A DNA stretch of 49,655 bases from Scedosporium boydii (Eukaryota; Ascomycota; Sordariomycetes; Microascales; Microascaceae): NCBI GenBank assembly GCA_002221725.1, contig NJFT01000272.1, positions 1 to 49,655 on the forward strand. Direction: 5' to 3'. Of this stretch, positions 39,070 to 49,655 are shown one piece after another. The notes under the pieces are model-generated. The model was not told where the DNA came from, did no database searches, and saw nothing but the letters and a program-made list of their open reading frames with translations. A program made the translations under genes and the position numbers. Within the stretch, counting starts at the first letter, position 1. Each line of letters starts with the position of its first letter.

Positions 39070-42000
39070 TCAAGCGCCGTCGAGCAATGCATCCATGCCA
39101 TTCCGCTCCCTCTCCAGAGAATCGGCAGTGACACGCGGGTCGCCACTGGTTGCTTTACTCCTCCTATCCTCATCGTCCTGGTTCGTAAGGTCGACGAACA
39201 TCTTGTCAACCTCTCGCGGGTCCTGGTGTTCGGCGGACGGCCCGACAACGTTGACATTACCACCACGGCCGCCGAAGAAGCCGCCCTCACGCCTCCAAAC
39301 GTCGGGGCCGTAAACCTCCTCAGCTTTCCTCAGGCCCCAATCCGTACGTCGGAACACGTCCAGAGCCTTACTCTTCACCGCATCCGAATGTAGATTAACC
39401 CCATCTAAGTGGCCTCGAAGAAGCCTATCTTCGAGAGACGGATTCTGCTCGTCCATTAGCACACGTGGGCCGCCCGGCATTAACGAGTGCATCAAGCCGC
39501 CGCCGCCGTCTATGTTCATGGGTTCCCCTCTGACTGGTTCACCGAGGGGGCGAGCGATTACCGAGTGGCCATCATGGGGCCGCGGGTTTACAAGGCCTGG
39601 CCGTTCTAGAGGAGAGCCCCCAGGTCCCGTTCCGAACAGATGGCTATCCCGGTGATGCGGGGTACCAAGCTCAGACATTCCTTGCGGGTGGTTTGCGGGA
39701 GGAGATCCCTGGCCGCCTTCACGAGTCGCATAGTATCGCGCTTTTCGTCGTAAACTGTTCGCCTTGCCTTTGACATCTTCCGGTAGATCATCGGGATCGT
39801 CAACGCCGTGCTGGGCCATGAGCTTCTGTAATTTCGTCGGTCGCGGCTTACGCGTACTCTTGGATTCCTGGAAAAGCGGCGGCGGTTCTTCAGCGATATG
39901 GCACCACTTGTAAAGCTCTTGACGGAAGAAATTCGTCTCGGAAACGAGGAATACTTCGGCGCCCTCCAGTTTACGCAGATAAAAGCGCTGCGTTTCCGCC
40001 TCGGCTTGCGATGAAAGCAGTGGGTTGATGTACGGCGCGATGTGATCCCGGAATGCCTGTGCATTGTCGATGATTTTTCTGAGGACTTCCTCCTCCTCTG
40101 GTTGGAAGGGAAGGTTAGGGATCTCGTCGAACCAGGCAATTAGATCCTCGAGCCTCGGTCGCGCGGCATCGCGGGGAATGCGGACGCGATGGTCACAGAT
40201 TGGACAAGTCCACGGTGCCTTATCATCATCCTTGACTTTGCCTCGAGCAATCTTGAGACATTTCCCATGGTACCTTAATGATACAAGTTAATAAGGGGAG
40301 AGAGAAAGAAAAGAGACAATGGTAACCCACCATTCATGACAGATGCCGCATTCAATCATCATCCCCGCTTCAACACGACGGCACAAGCAGAATACTTCCC
40401 TATCCGGATCCTCCCAACGCTTCTGCTTCGTGGCGGGACTCGGCTCCCTCGACGCGGGCTCGGCGGGATCCCGGGGCTTATCGTGAACAATATCGAAACA
40501 GTCAAGATTGCGGCCCAAGACGTAGTCGAGGTGGCTCTTCAGGATATGAAGCGGCGCATTCGACTTTCCGAACAGCTTCTTGCCCTGGCGCATCCAGTCC
40601 TCATGCCTCTTCTGCTCCCTCTCCAGATCCGACGTTCCGCTAGGCTTAGAGTTGAGCTCTTCGAGACGCTTCATGATGTCGCACACCTCGCCGTACTTGG
40701 GGCGACCTCGGAAATCGGGATTGCGCGACCTTTGGGTGAGGTCGAGAATTTGTCGATGGGCGTCGCGCTGCTTTGACAAGATCTGCTCGACACGGGCTAG
40801 CGTCTGCTTCGTAACTGGGATCACATTAACCTGAACCTGAGTCGACAGGGCCTCGAGCTGGGGATAATGGATAATTTCGGCAGCAATTAGTTCTCGCGCT
40901 TTCTTCTCCCATTGCTGGCCCGCAAGCATTTTCTCTGTGTAATACGTCAAGTAATCGTTGTAGGGGGGAATTTCGAGCCTCTTTCCCTCCTCAATGAGCT
41001 TCTCCACATCGTTGAGGGTCATGAAGAGGCTCCGGCTGGCAAGCGCCTTTTCATTCCATTTCAGTTGATCCAGAACCCGGGAAAGTCTGTCAACTTCTTC
41101 CATATCGACATTATAGTTACGGCCCTCCTCAAGTAGGTCTTCAATTTCTTGAACGCCCTGAGACTGCACGTGCTCGAGCGCACGCTGCGCATTCTTCTGG
41201 AATTGCTCGATAGCGTCGGCACGTTCTTGAAGCTGAAGAATCTCGGGACAGTCGAACCCAATCTGCTCAGCCTCCTGTAGCAGGCGGTAGATGTTGGAAA
41301 CATCGCGATCCTTGTCCTTATGCTCCGGCGATGACCCGCCAATAGATTTCCTTTTGCCACTCTGCCAGGTCTTGTCGTTCTTTCGGCGGTTTTGTTGTTT
41401 GCGGATAGTGTAGTTCATAGCCTCATCTACCCACTCGTTGCAGCGATCAACAAACTCGCGCAGAAGAGGCAAAGACGGAAGATCGTAGGGGATCTTCTCA
41501 CCCTCATGCAACAGTGCCTTCAGAGTCTTCAGTGCAGGAACAGCCTCCTCATCGAGGAGCTTCTCGTACTTCTCTTCCCAGGCTTCCGGCGTACGAGCCT
41601 TCTCGGCAACTTTATGGTGAACAGTATCCATGTCCTCTTCAGTCTTCCTATATATGAGAACATGGCCCTTCCCATTGAACCGCTGTGTTTCGGTCGCATC
41701 GCAGCAGGCATGGTATCCGGCGTGGAGAAGGCACAGGGTCTTGCCCGTCTTGTTGCACCTAAACCTCGATAGGTAAGTAAAGGCTTTGCAATAGGCGCAC
41801 TGGTATTCCTCTTCGGCGACGTCTGTGTCATCCACGACGCATTCGAGTGGGTCTGATGAATCCCTGTTCCCTTCCCCACCCCGGGCTCTCATTTCCTGGT
41901 GCTTGGCCATGAACGCCTCACGGTGCGACTTTTCCCTTTGGTGGAGTCGGTCAAGGGCCGGGGCCAACCACTTCGCCGTCTGGATGGTCAGAGCCCCACT

Positions 42001-44575
42001 TGTCGTACCCTCTGCTGCAGTCCAGAGAAGCTCATCGTGTGAGAAACAGGGCTGACGTCGGAAGAGCTGCAGCCTCTCCACCCCAGCAAGGCCGAATGGC
42101 TCCCAGTCGCACGGCGCAAAGTTGACGGCTTCGTTAAAGTTGAAGCCGTGGTTAAAACCCGCGTGGTAAGCTTGCGGGAATGTAATTACGAGCTCGCCTG
42201 CTCGCTGGTCGACCGCATACACCCTCACACCGGCCTTCTTAAGCTGCTCCGGCGTCAAAAGAGTCACCAACTGGAAGAGAAGGTCGGGTTGTGTCTCGAA
42301 CAGTTCAGGCACAGCCTCTCTCATCGCCGCCTCAAACCTTTCCGCGTCGTCTCCGGGAATACCATACCAAGTCTTAGTATCGCCGAAGTGCTGGTAATTC
42401 GCGGAGTAGGAGTAGTGATCCTCGTTATGCCAGCAGAAAGTGGAGAAGATCATGCCCACGTAGACCCAAGGAACGGTCATTCCAGAGATATCGGATTTGA
42501 TATGGCGGAAGAGACTGTCGGGATGAAGGGGTAGAAGATTTAGATTCCAGGGATCGAGAGAGTAAGGGTTGTTGGGATACTTCTCAATTGTCGGGAAACC
42601 TGAACCGTGCGTCGTACAGTGGATATCAGCACCGTACTCAACTTCAACGGTCTCTTCAATATCGGTAACCAATCTCCAGAACTCTCGTTCAACGTCGTCT
42701 TCGGTGATAGGCTTGGGGCCATTCGTGCTCGAGTCGAGAGGAATTTTCTTCTCGAAATAGCCGGCTTTGAAATCGGCAGCCTTCTGCTGGAATTGCCGCA
42801 GGGAATAGAGCCCGCCCTCTTCAAATCCGAATTGGCCATCGCCTACGAGACAGCGAGGACAGTTCCAACCCGATTCGGGCTTTTGCTTAACGGGAGGGTC
42901 AAGGCAACCGTCGTGATAGGAGTGGTCGCAGGTTTCACAAGTAAGAAGCCCGGCCTTCTCTTCAAACTTGCCACACTGATCGCACTTCGGGGTGGAAGAG
43001 CACGCCGGCTCCTCTCTTGGTACCCGGGGGACTGACGGCCTGAACTGCGACATATGGGAACCAGCGACTGTGGGCACCGCTTCCTTCTTTAACCTCTTGC
43101 TTCTTCGACTACCGTTATCTGCTTCCTCCTGGTCGGCGCCGCCGGGGACGTGGGACTTTCTCGAGGAGTCGGCGCTGTCGCAGCTGAGCTGTCGCTTCAA
43201 GGAAGTACCTTGAGAAACAGCCGAAGATCGATGCTCCGGTGTATTCTTTGATGTTGTGGTGAGGGGACTGCCGAATTGTTTCTGGGGCGTTGGCGCTCTA
43301 GATTGCGGGGCGGAAACATTTGGCTTGTTGAAGCTGGTAAAGCCGCCACCGGAATTCACGGCAGTGAAACCGCCACCCGAGTTGATAGCGGTAAACCCCC
43401 CAGAAGACGACGCAGGCTGCGGTGCCTCAGGAGCATCGGTCATGGTGGCATCGCCGTCACCTTCCTTCTTGACACCATTGATAGTAGCCTGAAGAGCATC
43501 GGTAGCCTGGCGAGCGGGGGAGTTGCCTCTAGCGCCGGACGGCGTGTTCACCTGAGAATTCTTGGCGGGGGTCGGAGCCGGGCTGGGAGTAAATGGACCA
43601 CCGTATTCTAGTTCGAGCTGATGATGAACACCAGGCTTGGCCACGCGTAAAAAGTCCTCGTACGGGCAAAGCCATTTTTGATACGAGTTCTTTAAGGAGG
43701 TGGACAAAGACGACATAATCTTGCCACTGTAGCCGAGGTCTCGGCCAATTTCTGCCCATTTTTTGTGCTTGCACACTTTATCGAAACCACCACGCGCCTC
43801 CACGGCCTTCTTGAGGCGGTACAGGTCAAGAGGTTTCTTGTCGACATAAGGGACACGGCTAGGGTTATTGCCTTGTTGCTTGTGAAACTTGTACAATCCG
43901 TCCGTGTAGGTTAAGTTCGCGCGAGTACCTGAGGCGGAAAATCGTCAGCCAATGTAGGTCGCAAGACGTCTGTTAGTGACAAAACACTTACTCCCTTCCA
44001 CGGAATTCAACTCTTGCTTTCTAGTTCTAAAGTGAAATTTCTACAGAATTGCTAAGTTAGTACCGGGCACCTAGACTCGCGGCGCAAGGTCTTGGTTGAC
44101 TGTAAGGGGGGCGGAGAATGTCTGTCGCGGGACTCCTCACGCTCATTTGACGCACCTCTGTATCGATGGCAAAATCCGGATTCCATGAATCAGGGGGTAT
44201 AATTTTACAGATACCGTATTGCCTCGCTTCGGGGGATATTTTCTTCATGTACTCCATTGGGTCTTTCCACTCCTCGTCGGTCGGGTAGTATGTTGGTGCA
44301 TCCTGCAGACCATGTAGGCGGTTCTGCTTCGGTGGAGGGCGGGTCGTCGCGAGCCGGCCTCGTCGCTCCACAGTCGACAGATCTAATGGGGCACTCTTCA
44401 TCGAACTCAGGCGGGCCTGAGAGGTGGTTGGGTGGTAACCGTTGGAGTTGACTTGCGCAGTCTTGATCTTTCCAGAAGCTGTCGCGCCCGTGGCAGGCGA
44501 AGCGCGTGAACTAGCATTCACGCTGCTTGTGCCCCCACTAGCGCCTGCGGAGGGTCGACCTGATCCTCCTGCCAT
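39070..44575 (-). CDS. Histone H3K4 demethylase, KDM5/JARID1 type
   Basis: About 1756 residues, exons 44575-44156, 44040-43992, 43928-40331 and 40273-39070, all joined in frame. Domain order is: JmjN (about 86-137, [18 protein letters not shown]), ARID (about 145-250, [20 protein letters not shown]), PHD1 (about 470-520, CDQCGK...CETCDHSYH), JmjC (about 620-765), the C5HC2 zinc finger, a PLU-1 helical region, and PHD2 ([20 protein letters not shown], split by the last intron, continuing YHGKCLK). The Fe(II) ligands are His657 and Glu659 (CWHNED) and His745 (AYHAGFNHG), with the same spacing as human KDM5A, so the enzyme should be active. KDM5 proteins remove H3K4 di- and trimethyl marks in the nucleus. 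Between ARID and PHD1 lies a low-complexity region with three GGFTxxN repeats (about 333-357). The C-terminal 300 residues are poorly conserved. Confidence 0.96.
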
Positions 44576-47216
44576 AACTGCGGAGGTATGAAGCGGAGGA
44601 GATTATGTATGGACCGAAGAAACGATGAGAGGGGGCTGCGAGGGACGCGGTAACGAGAACACTAGTAGGAAATTAAGCGGAACCGTCGAGTCGCAGCGAC
44701 ATTCTCGGACAAATAAGAAGTTTATGCGCGATGGGAGTCTACGCTCAGTGCATGGCAGAGGGACGCCTAGTCAAGGGGCACGTAGAGCGTGGGAAGGCGG
44801 GCGGAGTATGGTGCGCGTGAAAGGGCTTGGAATCGGAAAGTCGAAGCCGCAATGTCGTGTCATTCGTTGGCCGATCAGGGTCGATGGAAGGGGGAGAAAT
44901 GATCAGACGACTTCAATCTCAAACTTGTAGACGTTGATTGCAAGAAAGGATGGAAGGATAGAGTCGACGGTTTAAGGGCTATGCTGTCTCGGCAAACCAA
45001 ACCAATGTTGCTTAGTTGGTTGTGGGTGATAGGAGACCGGCAGAGAGATTGTCTGGAGCCCGGCGCACTGAGCAGAATTGGTGGGCGGAAGGGGAAATGT
45101 AAATCAAGGTAGGCAGAATCTAAGTTCGAGAGATTCGCAAGGAGGCCACCGGCAGTCGTCGGGGAATGAGAGTGAAGGAATCCCTCGTGGGTCAAAAGGT
45201 GATAAGGTGAAAGAGAAAGTAAGGTGGGATTAGGAAGGTACATGTGGAAGAAGGCAGTGATGGAGATCAAGGTATTATTAGGAAAGAGACGACGAGGAAG
45301 GCAAGACATAAGCAGGGAATACAAGAATACAAGTCCACGGTCACGGCAATAGTGCCAACGGCGGGTCCAAGTTTGGTCGGCGGGTGCGATTGAGCGAGCA
45401 CTGAGCAGGTGTGCAATGAGGCGTCTCCTCATGTACCAAAACCGGATGAAAAGTATACGCACTGTACTTCACTTAGACCAGTGACCCCTGTTATCGGCAT
45501 AGACCCAACATTTATTATGTAGTGTCGCCTCAACGGTGACAGTGTAAGTACATGAGGCTAATCCCACACTACGCCGGAGTACAAGCGCCATCAGAATTTC
45601 GGGAAGCAGCACAAAAATAGGTGCCTCATTTTCTAACGACATCTTTGACCGCACCACGACACGACAAACTCCACCACCGAAAACACACCCACACACACAC
45701 ACAGCATTGACAAATTGTCGCACGCCGTGCTCCATCTTGCCTGCCCAAGATTGAGCGGGAGTACCTACATCGATGCCCCGAACAGGCGAACAGGCGAGCA
45801 GGCGGCTGCTACAACAGATGCCCCAATCAAACAATGACACTGTGTACCTCGGATATCCCCTGCTTTCATAACAAAGTGCAGTGCAGCCGATATTGGCAAC
45901 TTCATTACGAGCGACAAGTCGTACGTGGGGTTGTGGTGAGCTAGGACAATTATTATCAGATTCGAAGGAAGGCTGCGACTTTGGCTTGGTCCCCCTCAAC
46001 ATCAATTGATCTCTCCACCAGGCGAATGGGCAACCTCACGCTCTCGGATTCGGAGTTAGCCCTCCTCAAAAGCACGATCGCATCCAGTGGCATCAGACAA
46101 GACGAAGATTTAAAATCTGCCGACCGTCCAAAAATTTCATCCACGCTAGTGGATACAAAAACTTTCGTTCTGTTTGAAGAGAGCTTATAATTCATGATAC
46201 TTGTCGCCATGTATCAGTCCCTTCGGATGGGAGGGCACAGGAAGGATCAATCCGTGACGAGATCTCGAGCTACGCGCCCGATCAGGTGGCGGCACTACTG
46301 CAGATGGAGTTCCTCTAACGACTTAGCGTGGTACAAAGCTTTTGGTAGGAAGTACAGGTACCGCAGCATTGCCCCATGCTGAGTATCTGTCCAAGTCTAG
46401 CGTGCGTCGTACTTCACGACATGTCGATTCTGAAGGCATTTGATCACCCCGACTCTAACACCGATGAAAAATCGTGGCATCATCGCGCGCTACCCAGAAG
46501 TAGGATAGGTAAAATACATATATACAAGAAAAAAGAAAAGCCTTACTTCGTAATAATAAAAAGAATGTTCCTTCTCCAACTTCCCATCACTTAATCCGCT
46601 TTTGAATGGGAAAATCTTGGGGATTATGCCCGACGGAAGGTGTGGGGGGGGACTTGTTCCGCCCCAATTCCCCGTGACTTTTCTCAAAACGTGAGAAAAA
46701 AATCGATGGTCCGTATCACCCGCTGGCTAACTTTTCTGATATCGACGACTCATCATGCAAGGGTCGGCTTAATGACCCAGAACGGCGGGCCAATCACAGG
46801 CGACTGACGTTCTTCGAGTCCGACCCTGCAATGTGCCCAGACCACAGTGGGGAGAAGAAGTAAATCGCTGAGTAAGCCACATATGTCCGACTTTGACCTG
46901 AATGCCAATGGATCAAACCAATGTTTCAAAAGACGAAGTCACTTCTCGAAGCAAGAAGGCTCAGACCTCGTCAAGCAGTTATCAAGGCTATTGAAACGAC
47001 ACCGCCAACAGTGTTCGGGTTCGAACAAAAAATTTAGATTGGCTAATCTCTTACCAGCCAGATATAAGAAAGAAAAGCAGTGCACGTTAGGTGCCCGAGA
47101 AATTTCATTATCCATAAACCCACCCTTCCCCTCGAAAGCCTCCTCATGATCACCACCACGTAGTCATACATCGTATCGCAGCCGTCGTAGCCATTTATAA
47201 AGATATGGAAATAAAT
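44576..47216. other. 2.6 kb gene-free region upstream of KDM5
   Basis: Promoter and probably a long leader of the demethylase on the left, and the 3' flank of SLX1 on the right. Minus-strand frames of 195 (44875-45462) and 178 codons (45469-46005) are open but have no known motif; the first is Ser/Leu/Pro-rich like a CT-rich leader read as protein. A short CA tract lies near 45683-45701. One copy of TACTTCGTA is at 46544. Confidence 0.5.
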
Positions 47217-48226
47217 CTACTCGATCTTCCTTGCCCTCTTCCTCGTCTTCAAGAGCTTTTCAATCTCTTTCGGATCTCTGACCCTCAAACTCAGCTCCTT
47301 CATCATCTCTACCCACCGGAGAGGGCCCTTACAGGAGGGGCACTTGCCATGTAGAGGTAGCACTACGCCCACCGAGTTGTTGCCCGCCAGCAAGTGATGA
47401 CTCCAGCAAGTTAAATGACCAACCGCTTCGCATTCTTCATTTGGGCAGACGGCGTAGAGGCCCTCGCCTGGCGGCATCTCGTCACCGCAATGCACGCAAT
47501 TCCCTTCCCTCTCAAAGGTGAATATCGCGTTCGCCTTTTCAACATAGCTTTTAAGTGGCTTATAGTCCAAGGCAAGGGAATGGATACCCCAGGGTCCTTG
47601 CTCCTCTGCCTGGCTCGATGACACCGTCGTCCGGCTACCGCTGCTCAAAGCTCCGTGTCCAAAATCTTTTTCAATGATGAGGCCCATCGGTATTGGTTCC
47701 TCGCTTTCCGAAATCCACTTTTCCCAGGCCGCATGTGCGTCTTTGTTGAAGAAATGGAGCGTGAGCGGCCATCGCACGAAGCTAGGTACCCCGAGCAGCA
47801 GGTGGAGGTTCGAGAGCACGGAGACAAGGCTCAGGCGCGGCCGTTTGGGTTGCCCGTTCTTCTTCCTCTGCGTCGATATAGATATTCGAGCCTCTGATGG
47901 TATGTGAAGAGATAAATGCGGGTTTGTGAGAGCCCATCTCGATAATTTGTTAATTTTCGTTTTATTTCTGGACAAAATGGAGAGACTCACTCGAATTTGA
48001 GAGCAGCCAGCATTCCCGGGAATCCAGATACTATCGCTACCATTTCCCACGGTCGCAAACTGGCGCGCGACGTGCGCGCCGCACCGCCCTTCACCTCGCC
48101 ATTGTGCTGTTTCAGTCGTCGTGGCGGATTCGGTGTGGATCCGATGTACAGCGACGCGTGTCGGACGGTTGATCGGAGAATGTAGACCGTATACAAGGCC
48201 GGAATAGGCTTAACCAAGGCAGACAT
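47217..48226 (-). CDS. SLX1: Structure-specific endonuclease subunit SLX1
   Basis: Catalytic subunit of the SLX1-SLX4 nuclease that cuts branched DNA (Holliday junctions, replication forks) in the nucleus. 318 residues, exons 48226-47991 and 47937-47217, in frame. The GIY-YIG nuclease domain (about 10-95) shows YTVYILRS and [19 protein letters not shown], the conserved basic segment, and LKFEWALTNP spanning the intron with the metal-binding Glu. A helical linker with [20 protein letters not shown] is typical of fungal SLX1. The C-terminal PHD/RING-like zinc domain has [23 protein letters not shown] and [13 protein letters not shown]. The length matches fungal orthologs. No lesion visible. Confidence 0.95.
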
Positions 48227-48796
48227 GCCTAATAAGAGGCTGTTGAAAGTTGATTTCCCATTTCACATCCACTTCGTCGCCGCGAGTTTGAGGCGAGGAA
48301 CACGAATGTGGATTGTGACGCGGTGGGGTGAGTCTGATTGATGTTGGTGTGGCTCGGGGCGGTAATTTACAATGGAGGGGAACGCTAGGCGGTTGCTGTG
48401 GTGAGGCTCAATTGAACCAAATGCTCAAGTTGCTGCCTCAGCATCAATCCTGAGCCTCAAGCTTTTCGTTCCCACGTTTCCTGTTATTTGCAGTAATCGG
48501 TTTACTCAAGGTTAAAATATCGACCTTGGCAGTATGCCATCAATACGACAGAAATCTTGTTTGAGTAAAAAAAAAAAAATTCATTTCATTCACGTCAAAT
48601 GTCGACAGCAAAATATCAAGATTTAAGAGCAGGTTTGTGAGTTGACAATGGAGCGACTTTTTTGGGGTTGACGGCTTCTGACTACATAAACCCTATTATT
48701 TGATCAAGCATGACCCGTTATTCGTCCTCAGTTTCCGTTATCTCACTCCATGTCTCCAAACTCGCCTCTCCTCTATGAAAATCCCCCTTGTCCATT
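48227..48796. other. Divergent promoter region
   Basis: About 570 nt between SLX1 (minus) and the unrecognised gene (plus), with a 13-base A run near 48568. No other feature. Confidence 0.5.
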
Positions 48797-49525
48797 ATGG
48801 AGAATTCTGATCCTCCTCCACCCTACCCGGAGCTAGAAGCAGGAGATAGATTTACCCATCTTGACGGCGAGCAGACCAGTACTGTTCTACCCCCAGCAGA
48901 GAAAGATTTGGCAACTCATCCCCACGAGCATGTTTTGCTGGCGACGACGTCAAATGTCTTCCCAGCAGCAATTCATTTCTGGACTCGTGCTGAGGAGAAT
49001 TCCTCTACATATTCGCTTCGTAGCGTTCAGACTCGGCTCGGCCCGGACAGCTTAGCACTAGTTCAAGGCTTTCGACAACTTGGAGAGTGCCACCTCCGCG
49101 ACCCACTGATCAATAGACACGAAACTGTAGCTCGCTTCTTAGAATCCATCGTCGCTTCAACGCCTGCAGCAGCTGCATCCGATTCGGAGGGGGTTCTTGC
49201 GTGGATCCAAAAACGGCTCGCTACTTTGGGTACTATTCAAGAGAACTCGCTGGCCCCTCAGGAACCCACGGCGGCGGCTGTTAAGGTGGTCGCTATTCCC
49301 GTCTTCAGCAACAGCAGGGATCCCCTCTTTACAGGCGGGCCGCACGCCATCTGGAAATGGGTAAAGCCTTCGAGCTTATATAGGAAGTCGGGTGCCTGGG
49401 AGTTGAGAATAGACGATGCTCTCACAGATGGGGAGTGGTCAGCGGGGAAGGGGTTACAGCTGCTTGTGGGAGGTATTTCTAGTGAAGAGAAGGAGTCTCT
49501 TGGCACCGGAAAGAAGATAGGTTAA
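48797..49525 (+). CDS. Unrecognised fungal protein
   Basis: Single-exon frame of 242 residues from the ATG at 48797 (MENSDPPPPYPELEAGDRF). I do not recognise a family. The N-terminus is Pro-rich and likely disordered, with a PPPPYPEL run resembling a PPxY-type WW-ligand. The middle has amphipathic segments (SLALVQGFRQLGEC, ETVARFLESIVAS). The C-terminal part (VVAIPVFSNSRDPLF, WKWVKPSSLYRKSGAWELRID) looks folded. No signal peptide or membrane helix is visible. Codon use looks like a real gene and a clear stop is followed by a short 3' flank. A promoter shared with SLX1 is possible. Confidence 0.6.
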   Translation: MENSDPPPPYPELEAGDRFTHLDGEQTSTVLPPAEKDLATHPHEHVLLATTSNVFPAAIHFWTRAEENSSTYSLRSVQTRLGPDSLALVQGFRQLGECHLRDPLINRHETVARFLESIVASTPAAAASDSEGVLAWIQKRLATLGTIQENSLAPQEPTAAAVKVVAIPVFSNSRDPLFTGGPHAIWKWVKPSSLYRKSGAWELRIDDALTDGEWSAGKGLQLLVGGISSEEKESLGTGKKIG

Positions 49526-49655
49526 TTTATTTTGTGTCTGGCCAACCGGGAGGGTAATGACTGCTTGATCTTTAGCTACCGAAGTGATCGTATAAAAGTT
49601 GGCTGGTAGCGCAAGCTAAAGAAAGATAAAGAAAGGTACCCCACCCCCCCTCCCC
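49526..49655. other. Window end, no feature
   Basis: 130 nt of 3' flank ending in a C-rich tract; nothing recognised. Confidence 0.5.

Noticed and set aside
44875..45462. 195-codon minus-strand frame upstream of KDM5
   Set aside because: Ser/Leu/Pro-rich, resembles a translated pyrimidine-rich leader, no family seen, and it overlaps the expected KDM5 promoter/leader.
45469..46005. 178-codon minus-strand frame
   Set aside because: No motif, no plausible neighbours or conserved segment, interrupted by overlapping frames on the other strand.
1..49655. CRISPR array, prophage, insertion sequence or virus-derived gene
   Set aside because: No regular spaced repeats, terminal inverted repeats, transposase, reverse transcriptase or capsid-like frames were found on either strand.

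Overview
The window is nuclear DNA from a filamentous ascomycete (Pezizomycotina, probably Sordariomycetes; the class is an inference). The grounds are short GT-AG introns (about 50-190 nt) in most genes, CT-rich leaders, typical fungal families (Zn2Cys6 regulators, a P450, an ACS-type MFS transporter, a DUF6536 membrane protein) and one AT-rich island that looks like RIP-mutated DNA. I see no rRNA, tRNA, CRISPR array or intact transposon. All gene models were spliced by eye, and the exon junctions given keep the reading frame unless stated.

The left part (0.7-18.6 kb) is accessory in character. It holds a kinase-like protein, a cytochrome P450 and then a compact run of catabolic genes: D-glycerate 3-kinase, a fungal transcription factor with no visible DNA-binding domain, an ACS-family MFS transporter, a small Zn2Cys6 regulator that is out of frame, a fluoroacetate-dehalogenase-like hydrolase, and a tartrate/D-malate dehydrogenase. 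Read together, 5.5-16 kb looks like a hydroxy-acid (tartrate) utilisation cluster: uptake, dehydrogenase/decarboxylase yielding D-glycerate, and phosphorylation to a glycolytic intermediate, with a hydrolase that may feed it. A DUF6536 membrane protein closes this region, followed by a 4.1 kb stretch with no recognisable gene but a cluster of one 9-mer.

The middle (22.7-30.4 kb) has a tiny zinc-finger protein, a membrane-anchored histidine phosphatase, a GNAT acetyltransferase, and a secreted sorbosone/pyranose-dehydrogenase-like protein with a 1-nt frame break.

The right part (31-49.5 kb) is mostly housekeeping: SRP54, a DJ-1/Hsp31-like protein, TAF6 (with an in-frame stop 49 codons before a second stop), the succinate dehydrogenase cytochrome b subunit, a KDM5-type histone demethylase (JmjN-ARID-PHD-JmjC-PHD), the SLX1 nuclease subunit and one unrecognised protein. 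Three genes in the window carry apparent lesions; each could be true pseudogenisation or an assembly error.
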